From: Pantoea sp. 18069
Lineage (GTDB): Bacteria; Pseudomonadota; Gammaproteobacteria; Burkholderiales; Burkholderiaceae_C
DNA length: 64,000 bases
Assembly: GCF_902706035.1 (NCBI RefSeq)
Contig: NZ_CACSJA010000014.1
Location: 62,001-126,000, forward strand
Direction: 5' to 3'
The notes under the pieces are model-generated. The model saw only the letters and a program-made list of their open reading frames with translations. It did not search any database and was not told the DNA's origin. The position numbers and the translations under genes are program-made. Below are positions 43,115 to 51,100 of this stretch, piece after piece (the stretch's first letter is position 1; every line of letters begins with the position of its first letter).

Positions 43115-45373
43115 TCATGAGGATGCCTTGTGGCGAAGCAATCGCAGGCCATTGAACACCACCAATAGGCTGGCTCCCATGTCCGCGAACACCGCCATCC
43201 ACATACTTGCGTTGCCAAAAACCGCGGCTACCAGGAAAACCGCCTTGATGCCCAGAGCCAGGCTGATGTTCTGCCAAAGCACCGCATGCGTGCGGCGCGA
43301 CAGGCGTATGGTTTCGGGCAGACGCTGCAGGTCATCATTCATCACGACCACATCCGCGGCTTCCATTGCCGTGTGCGTGCCCGCACCGCCCATGGCAAAG
43401 CCAATGTCGGCCTTGGCCAAGGCCGGCGCATCGTTGATGCCGTCGCCAGTCATGGCGGTCGGTCCATAGCGGCTTTGCAGTTCGACGATGGCATCGAGCT
43501 TGTCCTGCGGCAGCAGATTTCCGCGGACTTGGGCGACTCCAGCCTCGTGGGCTATGGCCTGCGCTGTGGCCTGGTTGTCGCCCGTCAACATCACCGGTGT
43601 GACGCCAAGCGCAAGCAGTTCAAGCACGGCCTTGCGCGAGGACGGCTTGATCGTGTCTGCCACGGCGAACAGCATCAGCACACCTTGCTCATCTGCAAGC
43701 AGGGTCACCGTGCGGCCGGCCTGCTCGTGCTGGCGCAGCATCGCCTCAATGGCTGCAGAGCACTGGCCGCGCTCTTCGATCCAGCGGTGGTTGCCAAGCA
43801 CATAGGCCTGCGCGCCCAGGCGGGCCTGGACGCCCCGGCCCACGACAGCCGTGAACTCGGCGACTTCGACGGCTTCGCTCTGCTGTGCGAGACCCGTGGC
43901 AATGGCTTTGGAGACGGGGTGGTCAGATCGCGCAGAGATGCTCAAGGCGACCTGCGCCACCAGCGCCGGGTCAACGCCCGAGCGCACGAGCTCCTGGGCA
44001 ACCAGCCTGGGCTTGCCTTCGGTGATGGTGCCGGTCTTGTCCAGCGCTACCGCCTTGAGTGCGCGGGCTTCCTCAAGATATACGCCGCCCTTGATCAGGA
44101 TGCCGCGGCGGGCCGCCGCCGCCAGGCCGCTGACCACGGTCACAGGCGTAGAAATCACCAGGGCGCAGGGGCAGGCAATCACCAGCAGCACCAAGGCCTT
44201 GTATATCGCTTGCATCCAGGTCCAGTCCATCAACCAGGGCGTCAGCACGGCCACGGCCAGCGCCAGGACGAATACGCCGGGGGTGTAGATGGCGGCAAAA
44301 CGGTCCACGAAACGCTGGGTCGGCGCACGCGTGGCCTGCGCTTCTTCGACGGCATGGATGATGCGTGCCAGGGTGCTATCGGCAGACAGCGCGGTGACGC
44401 GAAACTCCAGCGCGGCGTTCTGGTTGATCGTGCCGGCAAAAACTTCGTCGCCGACGCTTTTGTCCACAGGAACGCTTTCACCGGTCACCGGTGCTTGATC
44501 AATGGCGCTGGCCCCCGCTGTCACGACACCGTCCAGAGGTACCCGCTCGCCAGGCCGCAGGCGCACGATGGCTCCCACCGCCACGGCCGTGGTGAGCATG
44601 CGCTGCCATTGCCCCTTGGCTTGCTGCACCTCGGCATCCTGCGGTGTCAGGTCCAAAAGGCTCTTGATGGCGTTGCGGGCACGGTCCACCGCGCGCGCTT
44701 CAATGAGCTCGGCAATGGCATACAGCGCCATCACCATGGCCGCCTCAGGCCATTGACCGATCACGAAGGCGCCTGTGACCGCAACCGTCATCAATGCATT
44801 GATGTTGAGACGCCCGGCCTTGAGGGCGTGCAATCCTTTTTGATAGGTGCCGAAACCGGCCAGGAAGATAGCCAGGAGGGCGAGCAGCATCTGCACACCT
44901 TTGAGCAGCACGGTGTCCGGTGCAAAAAAAGCCACGGCTTCAGCTGCCACGGCAAATGCCAGGGCCGCGATCAGGCGTGGAAGACCTGACGCCACCTGCG
45001 GAAGATCAGGTTCATCCTGCGCGCCAGGCTGGGTGGCCGCCGCCGCGATGTTCAGGGGCTGCGGCTTGTAGCCTATGCGCTCAATCGCCGCGAGCGCAGC
45101 GGCCAGCACAGCCGGCTCGGCCTCCAGGGAAACCGTCCGCTGCCCAAGATCAAAGCGCAGCTGCCTTATGCCGGCAATGGGTTCCAGGGCGTGGCGAATT
45201 TCCGACTCTTCGGACGCGCAGTCCATGTTGGCAATGCGGTAGCGGTGCAGTCCGGGCATCAGGGACGACATGGTGGGCGCGGCGGCGGGCGGCACGTTTG
45301 CGCAGGCAGCGTTGCAGCATGAGGCCGTTGACGCGTTGTCTGAGCCGTGGGTAGGGGGCAAGGTCTTTTCCAT
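43115..45373 (-). CDS. cadA: heavy-metal P1B-type ATPase (Zn/Cd/Pb exporter)
   Basis: This 752-residue inner-membrane pump has a Cys-rich N-terminus (SCCNAAC, 18-24), one HMA domain with MDCASEE (C52), membrane spans from about 135, the TGES loop (298-301), the CPC metal site at 401-403 (VIACPCALVIS), phosphorylation site DKTGTITEGK and hinge TGDGINDAPAL. CPC plus DCxxE HMA is typical of Zn/Cd/Pb exporters (CadA/PbrA/ZntA). The gene has a MerR-type promoter directly upstream, but the divergent regulator is truncated. The chosen ATG at 45373 coincides with the predicted transcript start, so a leaderless mRNA is possible. Confidence 0.92.
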   Translation of the reverse strand: MEKTLPPTHGSDNASTASCCNAACANVPPAAAPTMSSLMPGLHRYRIANMDCASEESEIRHALEPIAGIRQLRFDLGQRTVSLEAEPAVLAAALAAIERIGYKPQPLNIAAAATQPGAQDEPDLPQVASGLPRLIAALAFAVAAEAVAFFAPDTVLLKGVQMLLALLAIFLAGFGTYQKGLHALKAGRLNINALMTVAVTGAFVIGQWPEAAMVMALYAIAELIEARAVDRARNAIKSLLDLTPQDAEVQQAKGQWQRMLTTAVAVGAIVRLRPGERVPLDGVVTAGASAIDQAPVTGESVPVDKSVGDEVFAGTINQNAALEFRVTALSADSTLARIIHAVEEAQATRAPTQRFVDRFAAIYTPGVFVLALAVAVLTPWLMDWTWMQAIYKALVLLVIACPCALVISTPVTVVSGLAAAARRGILIKGGVYLEEARALKAVALDKTGTITEGKPRLVAQELVRSGVDPALVAQVALSISARSDHPVSKAIATGLAQQSEAVEVAEFTAVVGRGVQARLGAQAYVLGNHRWIEERGQCSAAIEAMLRQHEQAGRTVTLLADEQGVLMLFAVADTIKPSSRKAVLELLALGVTPVMLTGDNQATAQAIAHEAGVAQVRGNLLPQDKLDAIVELQSRYGPTAMTGDGINDAPALAKADIGFAMGGAGTHTAMEAADVVVMNDDLQRLPETIRLSRRTHAVLWQNISLALGIKAVFLVAAVFGNASMWMAVFADMGASLLVVFNGLRLLRHKASS

Positions 45374-45379
45374 GGCTGG

Positions 45380-45410
45380 ATTTAAAACCCTGTAGTCGCT
45401 ATAGAGTCAA
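45380..45410 (-). promoter_or_regulatory. cadA promoter with MerR/CadR-type operator
   Basis: On the minus strand a -35 TTGACT (45410-45405) and a -10 TTAAAT (45385-45380) are separated by 19 bases, the long spacing typical of MerR-activated promoters. The spacer holds the dyad ACTCTATAG-CG-ACTACAGGGT (45407-45387), very close to known CadR/PbrR/ZntR boxes. The -10 lies only 6 bases from the cadA ATG. Confidence 0.85.
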
Positions 45411-45438
45411 GCCATCTTCTCAACTCAGGGGGGTAGCC

Positions 45439-45546
45439 ATGAAAATCGGCGAGCTGGCGGCGCTGGCTGCCCCGCAAATCGAGGCCATCCGCTTCTACGA
45501 GCGCGAAGGATTGCTCCCGGCTGCGCCATGGAGCGCTGTTCAATGA
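45439..45546 (+). pseudogene. truncated MerR-family metal regulator (CadR/PbrR-like)
   Basis: The frame from ATG 45439 reads MKIGELAALAAPQIEAIRFY and EREGLLPAAP, the unmistakable N-terminal helix-turn-helix and wing start of CadR/PbrR-type MerR proteins, normally about 140 residues. After about 30 residues similarity stops and a TGA closes it at 45546. It is divergent from cadA across a MerR-type operator, so it is the former cadA regulator. The dimerisation helix and metal-binding loop are gone. Confidence 0.85.
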
Positions 45547-45548
45547 GT

Positions 45549-45638
45549 CACTGCACTCAGCCCTTGCCAGCGAGCCGGGCAAACTTGCACTATCCGGGCG
45601 GCGTCAGCCCCGAGGCGTTTGAGCGCGCCCGGGCGTGA
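45549..45638 (+). pseudogene. 3' relic of an IS3-like transposase (integrase core C-terminus)
   Basis: A frame ending in TGA at 45636-45638 reads ANLHYPGGVSPEAFERARA, resembling the C-terminal end of IS3-type OrfB proteins (HLGGVSPEAFE-like). It begins right where the MerR-like gene is broken, so the insertion sequence probably caused the truncation and then decayed. No terminal inverted repeats or target duplication could be recognised. Confidence 0.45.
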
Positions 45639-45689
45639 GGCCGGCATTTGCCTACTGCAGTGGGGAGAGTTCAGGCCGGGAGCGGCGCA

Positions 45690-47033
45690 TCAAGGCAACA
45701 GCTTGCGGGTGCCCGCCGTGCTAATGTCATCCAGGTGCCTGAATGCGGGTGCAATCTTGGCAATGTCGTCGGCCGAGACGCCCGAGCGCTCGAACGACAC
45801 CTTCCACTCACGGAGGACCCGCCAGACCTCGTCAATCAGCTCACAAGCGCGGGCCCGGCTCAAGGAGAACATCTGGTGCCCATCCAATGCGTTGTCAAGC
45901 GTCCCGAGCCGGCCCTGGGACCCTATACCCAGGTGGAGGAAGCGCTCGGTCGCGAGGCTTGGCCGCGGCAGTACATCGTAGAGGGGGCTGAGCCGCCATC
46001 CGGGCAACCGGGGATCCCAGAGAAAGCCGTGATTGCGCAGGTGGTCGTCGTCGTTGCTCGCGAAGATGTTGAATACCATCCTCTTGAAAAGCTCTTCGTT
46101 GTCCGCGCGAATCACGCTCGGATGACAGTATCGGCGCACGGAAGCGGCCAGGTCGGCATACGATTTGGTTCGCGACTCGGTCTCCTCACATCCCACCAGG
46201 GTCAGACCGCTCACGAAACCCATGCGGCGCTCGGTCAAGCCGCCGGTGGGCGGGAGCATCAAATCCGTGGTTCTGGTGGGCAGTGTCCCCGGCGCCAGCC
46301 AGTAGCGGTCGAAACGACGAATCATCATGATGCGGCGATCACCGAGAATGCGCGTGGTTACGGGAGGCACGTTCAAGCCAGCCTCCCGGGCGAGCACCAG
46401 CGCAGCACATTCGACCGCAGGGGTATCGAAGGCGTCGCTCCTGCTTTGAAACTTCGCAAGCCAGAGGACACCGCTCTCATCGCGCACGGACGCCTTGGGC
46501 CGGGCGCCGCCAAGCGCTGTCCCTGCCATGAAGATGGTTTCGAGATGGGCCGGAACATCCTCTCCGGCCTCGATGCGATCCGCGGCCTCCATCAAGTAAG
46601 CGAGCGCGTGAACGCTGCTGGTAGCGCCCGTTGGCGCATCAGAAATGCTTGAACGGATGTCCAGCGCGCCGACCCTCTCGCTGCCAGCGTGAAGCAAGTA
46701 TTGCGACTCCGCCAGGCTGTTGGCAGGTACTTTGAGCTTGGCCTCGATCACCCGGCGCCCCCAGGAGTCTGGTGCGGCGTCGCGGATGCCGCCGAAGCTC
46801 ACCAAATTGTTTGCGGGTAGCAGCAGCTTGCCCTTTACGGGCTGCGGCCCACGGATAGCCAGGCTGACCGGATCCACCTCCAGAACATCCGTGCGATTCA
46901 GATAGTTCAAACCGTAGGCGAAGCGCGATGCCAGCAACTCATGGCCTTGCTCAGTCAGCGTGAGCTGACCGCAAGGCGCCCAGCCTTCGCCCAGGTACGC
47001 GAAGGTCATCAATTTCAGTTCTTTGGCCGCCAT
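45690..47033 (-). CDS. hipA: HipA-family serine/threonine kinase toxin
   Basis: This 447-residue kinase-fold toxin has N-terminal couple-HipA domain features (LASRFAYGLNYLNRTDVLEV), the Gly-rich segment GGARPKASV, substrate contact MMIRRFDRY, catalytic loop FNIFASNDDDHLRNHGFLWD and metal site LSPLYDVLP. HipA kinases phosphorylate tRNA synthetases and induce dormancy. It is preceded by a helix-turn-helix antitoxin gene 45 bases upstream on the same strand, giving a complete hipBA pair. The catalytic Asp residues are all present, so it looks active. Confidence 0.88.
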   Translation of the reverse strand: MAAKELKLMTFAYLGEGWAPCGQLTLTEQGHELLASRFAYGLNYLNRTDVLEVDPVSLAIRGPQPVKGKLLLPANNLVSFGGIRDAAPDSWGRRVIEAKLKVPANSLAESQYLLHAGSERVGALDIRSSISDAPTGATSSVHALAYLMEAADRIEAGEDVPAHLETIFMAGTALGGARPKASVRDESGVLWLAKFQSRSDAFDTPAVECAALVLAREAGLNVPPVTTRILGDRRIMMIRRFDRYWLAPGTLPTRTTDLMLPPTGGLTERRMGFVSGLTLVGCEETESRTKSYADLAASVRRYCHPSVIRADNEELFKRMVFNIFASNDDDHLRNHGFLWDPRLPGWRLSPLYDVLPRPSLATERFLHLGIGSQGRLGTLDNALDGHQMFSLSRARACELIDEVWRVLREWKVSFERSGVSADDIAKIAPAFRHLDDISTAGTRKLLP

Positions 47034-47078
47034 GAAAATCCCGCTGAGATGAAAGGCACTACTGGTACGAGGTTGGAT

Positions 47079-47420
47079 TTAGAAGTTCAAGTCGTCGAGT
47101 TCCGCAGCGCTCAGGTCACGAACGCGCTTCGTCGATTCCCGAGCCTGCAGGGCAGTCAGCGCGGGATCGGCTTGCCTCAGCAGGTCTGCCAGCGTGGCGC
47201 CTGGCGCGATGGCGTCCAGGTATCGAAGCACTTGCCCAACCGCCAGGCCGGGGTCGCCCTTTTCCAGGCGGTAGGCCGTATTGCGTGAAAGTCCTGCGCG
47301 CAGCGCCGCATCGGCCTGCTTGACCTTACGCGCCTGGCGCAAGCGTGCGAGAAGATGCCCGAGGTGGACAAGCTCCTGCGCGAGGTGTGGACTCAGCACT
47401 GCCGACTGATGCAATTTCAT
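47079..47420 (-). CDS. hipB: HipB-like antitoxin (XRE-family DNA-binding protein)
   Basis: This 113-residue protein has a helix-turn-helix in the middle (LRQARKVKQADAALRAGLSR and NTAYRLEKGDPGLAVGQVLR) and a charged C-terminal tail for toxin binding. The start at 47420 (MKLHQSAVLS) is chosen; a longer in-frame start at 47465 would place coding sequence over a strong inverted repeat that looks like the operator. It precedes hipA, the usual antitoxin-toxin order. Confidence 0.82.
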   Translation of the reverse strand: MKLHQSAVLSPHLAQELVHLGHLLARLRQARKVKQADAALRAGLSRNTAYRLEKGDPGLAVGQVLRYLDAIAPGATLADLLRQADPALTALQARESTKRVRDLSAAELDDLNF

Positions 47421-47546
47421 GATCGTAAAATCATTCAATATCGATATAAAGCTCGATTTTACGATCATCTTACCCTGATCAAGGCAGGGCATCCACCTAT
47501 GCTCGACTAATCGAGCATAGAAGACTGAAGGATTGATTTAACGATC
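47421..47546. promoter_or_regulatory. hipBA promoter region with repeated operator-like dyads
   Basis: Immediately upstream of hipB, GATCGTAAAATC (47421-47432) and its exact complement (47455-47466) flank the palindrome ATATCGATAT (47438-47447). A third near-copy, GATTTAACGATC, lies at 47535-47546. Between them stands a perfect 10-bp inverted repeat CTATGCTCGA-CTAA-TCGAGCATAG (47497-47520). Several spaced dyads are typical for HipB-type autoregulation with cooperative binding and DNA bending. Confidence 0.65.
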
Positions 47547-47549
47547 ATT

Positions 47550-47790
47550 GACCCAACACCCTCTTGAACGCAGCCCCCGGCTGACCATCCCCGCCGACCG
47601 CCAGTTCCTGGCAACCGTTGCGCACCATGGCCACCACGTCTTCCTACGCCATTGAGGTGATGTCGGCAGCGAACCCAGACCCAGACACCAGCAAGCGCCA
47701 GATATCGTAGACGTCCTGCCGCTGATTTCTTTTGCGAATGGGCTGCTGAAGCAATGGGCACATCTTTTCTGGCAGCACGTTGTTCAGGGT
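47550..47790 (-). pseudogene. fragment of an AbiEii/AbiGii-type nucleotidyltransferase toxin
   Basis: The minus frame from about 47790 reads NNVLPEKMCPLLQQPIRKRN and QRQDVYDIWRLLVSGSG before a TAG at 47644. EK..LLQQ.....RRQDVYD.W.LL is the characteristic C-terminal half of AbiEii-family nucleotidyltransferases. The same frame continues after the stop to 47550 (EDVVAMVRNGCQELA). The N-terminal nucleotidyltransferase core is missing. It sits directly upstream of hipBA, suggesting a decayed defence or toxin patch. Confidence 0.5.
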
Positions 47791-48139
47791 GCAGGAATGG
47801 ATGCATTGCGCAATGCGCGCACCAAGACCGAGCGCCTGCAGACGCAGCTGTGGTGCATGCCTTCCCTCTCTGCGCACAGGTTCTGGTTCACCATCGCCAT
47901 GCGCGGCTGGATACAGCGATGGCACAAGATTTGCTTCGACCCTTTCAGGTCCACATGGATCGCTGGGGAAGGCCCGACACAGGGCCTCACCCCAAAGGGC
48001 AAAGGCGTCCGTACATTTCTCTCACCGCTTCGCGCGGCGGGAACAATGTCCGGACGCTTTTTTTTCGCACGTGATTAGCCTACGAGCCGCTCATTGCAAG
48101 ACTTTTGCGGCATCGGTGGGGGCTGTTCCGGAGGATGGA
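47791..48139. other. intergenic region upstream of the nitrate reductase fusion
   Basis: No convincing gene is seen in these 349 bases. A C/G-containing stretch ending in a T run (about 48040-48067, GGGAACAATGTCCGGACG then TTTTTTTT) might be a weak terminator or attenuator just ahead of the nitrate reductase gene; the stem is short. Confidence 0.4.
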
Positions 48140-51100
48140 ATGAATGCGCTGACCTCGACGTCTGTGAAGACCGTCTGCCCCTATTGCGGGGTAGGCTGCG
48201 GCATGTCCTTGGAGGTGAGCAATGCCAAGGTCATCAAGGTCGTGGGGCTCAAGGACCACCCGACCAACTTCGGCCGGCTGTGCACCAAGGGGTCGACCAG
48301 CGCACAGGCCCTGCGGGAATCCGGGCGCATGGAAGCGGCTTTCGCGCGCACGGATCGCCAGCGCGAGCCGGTGCAGATCAGGATGGACGAGGCCATCACG
48401 CAGACCGCCCGGCGCCTGAAGGCCATTCTCGACACGCACGGCCCCGACGCGATCTCTTTCTATGTCTCCGGTCAGATGTCGCTGGAGGCGCAGTATCTCG
48501 CCAACAAGCTGTGCAAGGGCTATATAGGCACCAACCAGATCGAGTCGAACTCGCGCCTGTGCATGGCCAGTGCGGGCAGCGGCTACAAGCTCTCGCTGGG
48601 CTCCGATGGCCCGCCCGGCTCGTACAAGGACTTCGACCAGGCCGATGTCTTCTTCGTGATCGGCGCGAACATGGCCGATTGCCATCCCATCCTGTTCCTG
48701 CGGATGATGGACCGGGTCAAGGCCGGTGCCAAGCTCATCGTGGTGGACCCGCGCCGCAACACCACGGCGGACAAGGCCCATCTGTTCATGCAGATCAAGC
48801 CCGGCACCGACCTCGCGCTGCTCAATGGCCTGCTGCATCTGCTGCATGCCAACGGCCATACCGATGGCGAGTTCATTGCGCAGTTCACCGAGGGCTGGGA
48901 CGCGATGCCCGGGTTCCTGGCGGACTACACCCCCGACAAGGTCAGCGCCATCACCGGCATTGCGCAGGCCGACATCCGCCAGGCGGCGCAGATGATTGGC
49001 GAGGCCAAGGCCTGGATGAGCTGCTGGACCATGGGCCTGAACCAGAGCACCCATGGGACCTGGAACACCAACGCCATCTGCAACCTGCACCTGGCCACCG
49101 GTGCGATATGCAAGCCCGGCAGCGGGCCCTTCTCGCTCACCGGCCAGCCCAACGCCATGGGCGGGCGCGAGATGGGCTACATGGGCCCCGGCCTGCCGGG
49201 CCAGCGCGCGGTGCTGGTCGAGGCCGAGCGCCATTTCGTCGAAGACGTCTGGGGCGTGCCGCGCGGCACGCTGCACACCCGCCTCGTCGGCGGCACCGTG
49301 GCGATGTTCGAGCGCATGCGGGCCGGCGATATCAAGGCCTGCTGGATCATCTGCACCAACCCCGTGGCGACGGTGCCCAATCGCAAGAACGTGATCGAAG
49401 GCCTGCAAAAGGCCGAACTGGTCATCACCCAGGACGCCTTCCTCGAGACCGAGACCAATCGCCATGCCGACATCCTGCTGCCCGGCGCGCTGTGGGCCGA
49501 GGGCGAAGGCGTGATGATCAACTCCGAGCGCAACCTGACGCTGATGCAAAAGGCCATAGACCCGCCTGGCCAGGCCCTGCCCGACTGGCAGATCATCGCC
49601 CGCGTCGCCTGCGAAATGGGCTATGGCCACGCTTTCAGCTATGGATGCGCCGAAGAAGTGTTCGAGGAAATCAAGCGCTTCTGGAACCCCAAGACCGGCT
49701 ACGACATCCGCGGCGCAAGCTATGGCCGGCTGCGCGAGACGCCGCTGCAGTGGCCCTGCCCTGCGGACGATGCGCAGACCCGCCACCCCATCCGCTACAT
49801 CAACGACGGCATCAGCCAGGCACTCAAGCTCGGGGACGATGGCACGCAGCCGCGCATCGCCTTCGCCACGCCCAGCGGCAAGGCGGTCTTCTTCCCCCGG
49901 CCGCACGGCGACCCGGCCGAGATGCCCGATGCCGGCTTTCCCTTTGTGCTGAACACCGGCCGCCTGCAGCACCAGTGGCACACCATGACCAAGACCGGCA
50001 AGATTCCCACGCTGGTCAAGCTCAACCCCGGCCCTTTCGTCGAGATCCATCCCGAGGATGCGGCCGCGCTGGGCATACGCGGCAAGGACCGCGTCGAGAT
50101 ACGCTCGCGGCGCGGGCGCGCCGTGCTGCCGGCGGTGGTGACCGACCGCGTGCGGGCGGGCAACTGCTTCGCGCCGTTTCACTGGAGCGACGTGTACGGC
50201 GAGGACCTCGCCATCAACGCCGTCACCAGCGACGCCATAGACCCGCTGTCGCAGCAACCCGAATTCAAGTTCAGCGCCGTGGCGCTTTGCCGCCTGCCCC
50301 CCGAGCCCACGCTCACCATTGACGCCGAAGCGGCCAAGCCGGTGGGCGAATTCACACCGCAAGCCACCGTGTCAGCAATGGCGTCCATGCTGGGCGAGGC
50401 GACCGATCCTGCGGACATCCATGCAAGAGAGCACCACATCATGCAAATCAACGCGCTGGCCCGGCTACTGGGCATAGAAGCCGCGCCGACCCCGGCCCTG
50501 GAACCGCACGAGCAAATGTATCTGCAGGGCTTTCTCACCGGTCTGCACAGCGAAGAGGCGCGCAAGATGGGCGGCGTGCCCACCTTGCCTATGACTGCGC
50601 CGCTGGGCCCGCAAAAGCGTGCGCTGGTGGACGGCATCCTGGCCGGACTTTTCTCGCGCACCTGGCTGCCCGCCGCGGGGCCGGCGTCGCTGGGACTGGC
50701 GGCCGGCAGTTCCCCGGAGTCCCCATTGCCCGAGGCGGGCGAGCCCACCCTGATGACCGTGCTGTGGGCGTCCCAGACCGGCAGCGCGGAGAGCTTCGCC
50801 GTCCAATGCGCCGAGCGCCTCAAGCAGCAAGGCTGCCTGGTCACGCTGGCCGGCATGGATGGCTGCAAGCTCGAGGACATTCCCGCGCAAGGCCATCTGC
50901 TGCTGATCGCCAGCACCTTTGGCGATGGCGATCCTCCCGACAACGGCGCCGCGTTCTGGCAGGCGCTGCAAGGCGATGCGGCGGCGCGGCTGCAGGGCGT
51001 CAGCTTTTCGGTACTGGCCTTGGGGGACTCCAGCTACGACCAATTCTGCGGCTTCGGCCGCAAGCTCGACGCGCGCCTGCAGGCCCTGGGTGCGCGCTGC

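Noticed and set aside
43115..45373. Copper exporter (CopA) instead of Zn/Cd/Pb exporter
   Set aside because: CPC is common to both, but the single DCxxE HMA domain, the SCCNAAC N-terminus and the CadR/PbrR-type promoter fit Zn/Cd/Pb.
48080..50362. 760-codon minus-strand open frame opposite the nitrate reductase domain
   Set aside because: The plus strand carries the full nitrate reductase motifs; the antisense frame shows no recognisable fold or start signal.
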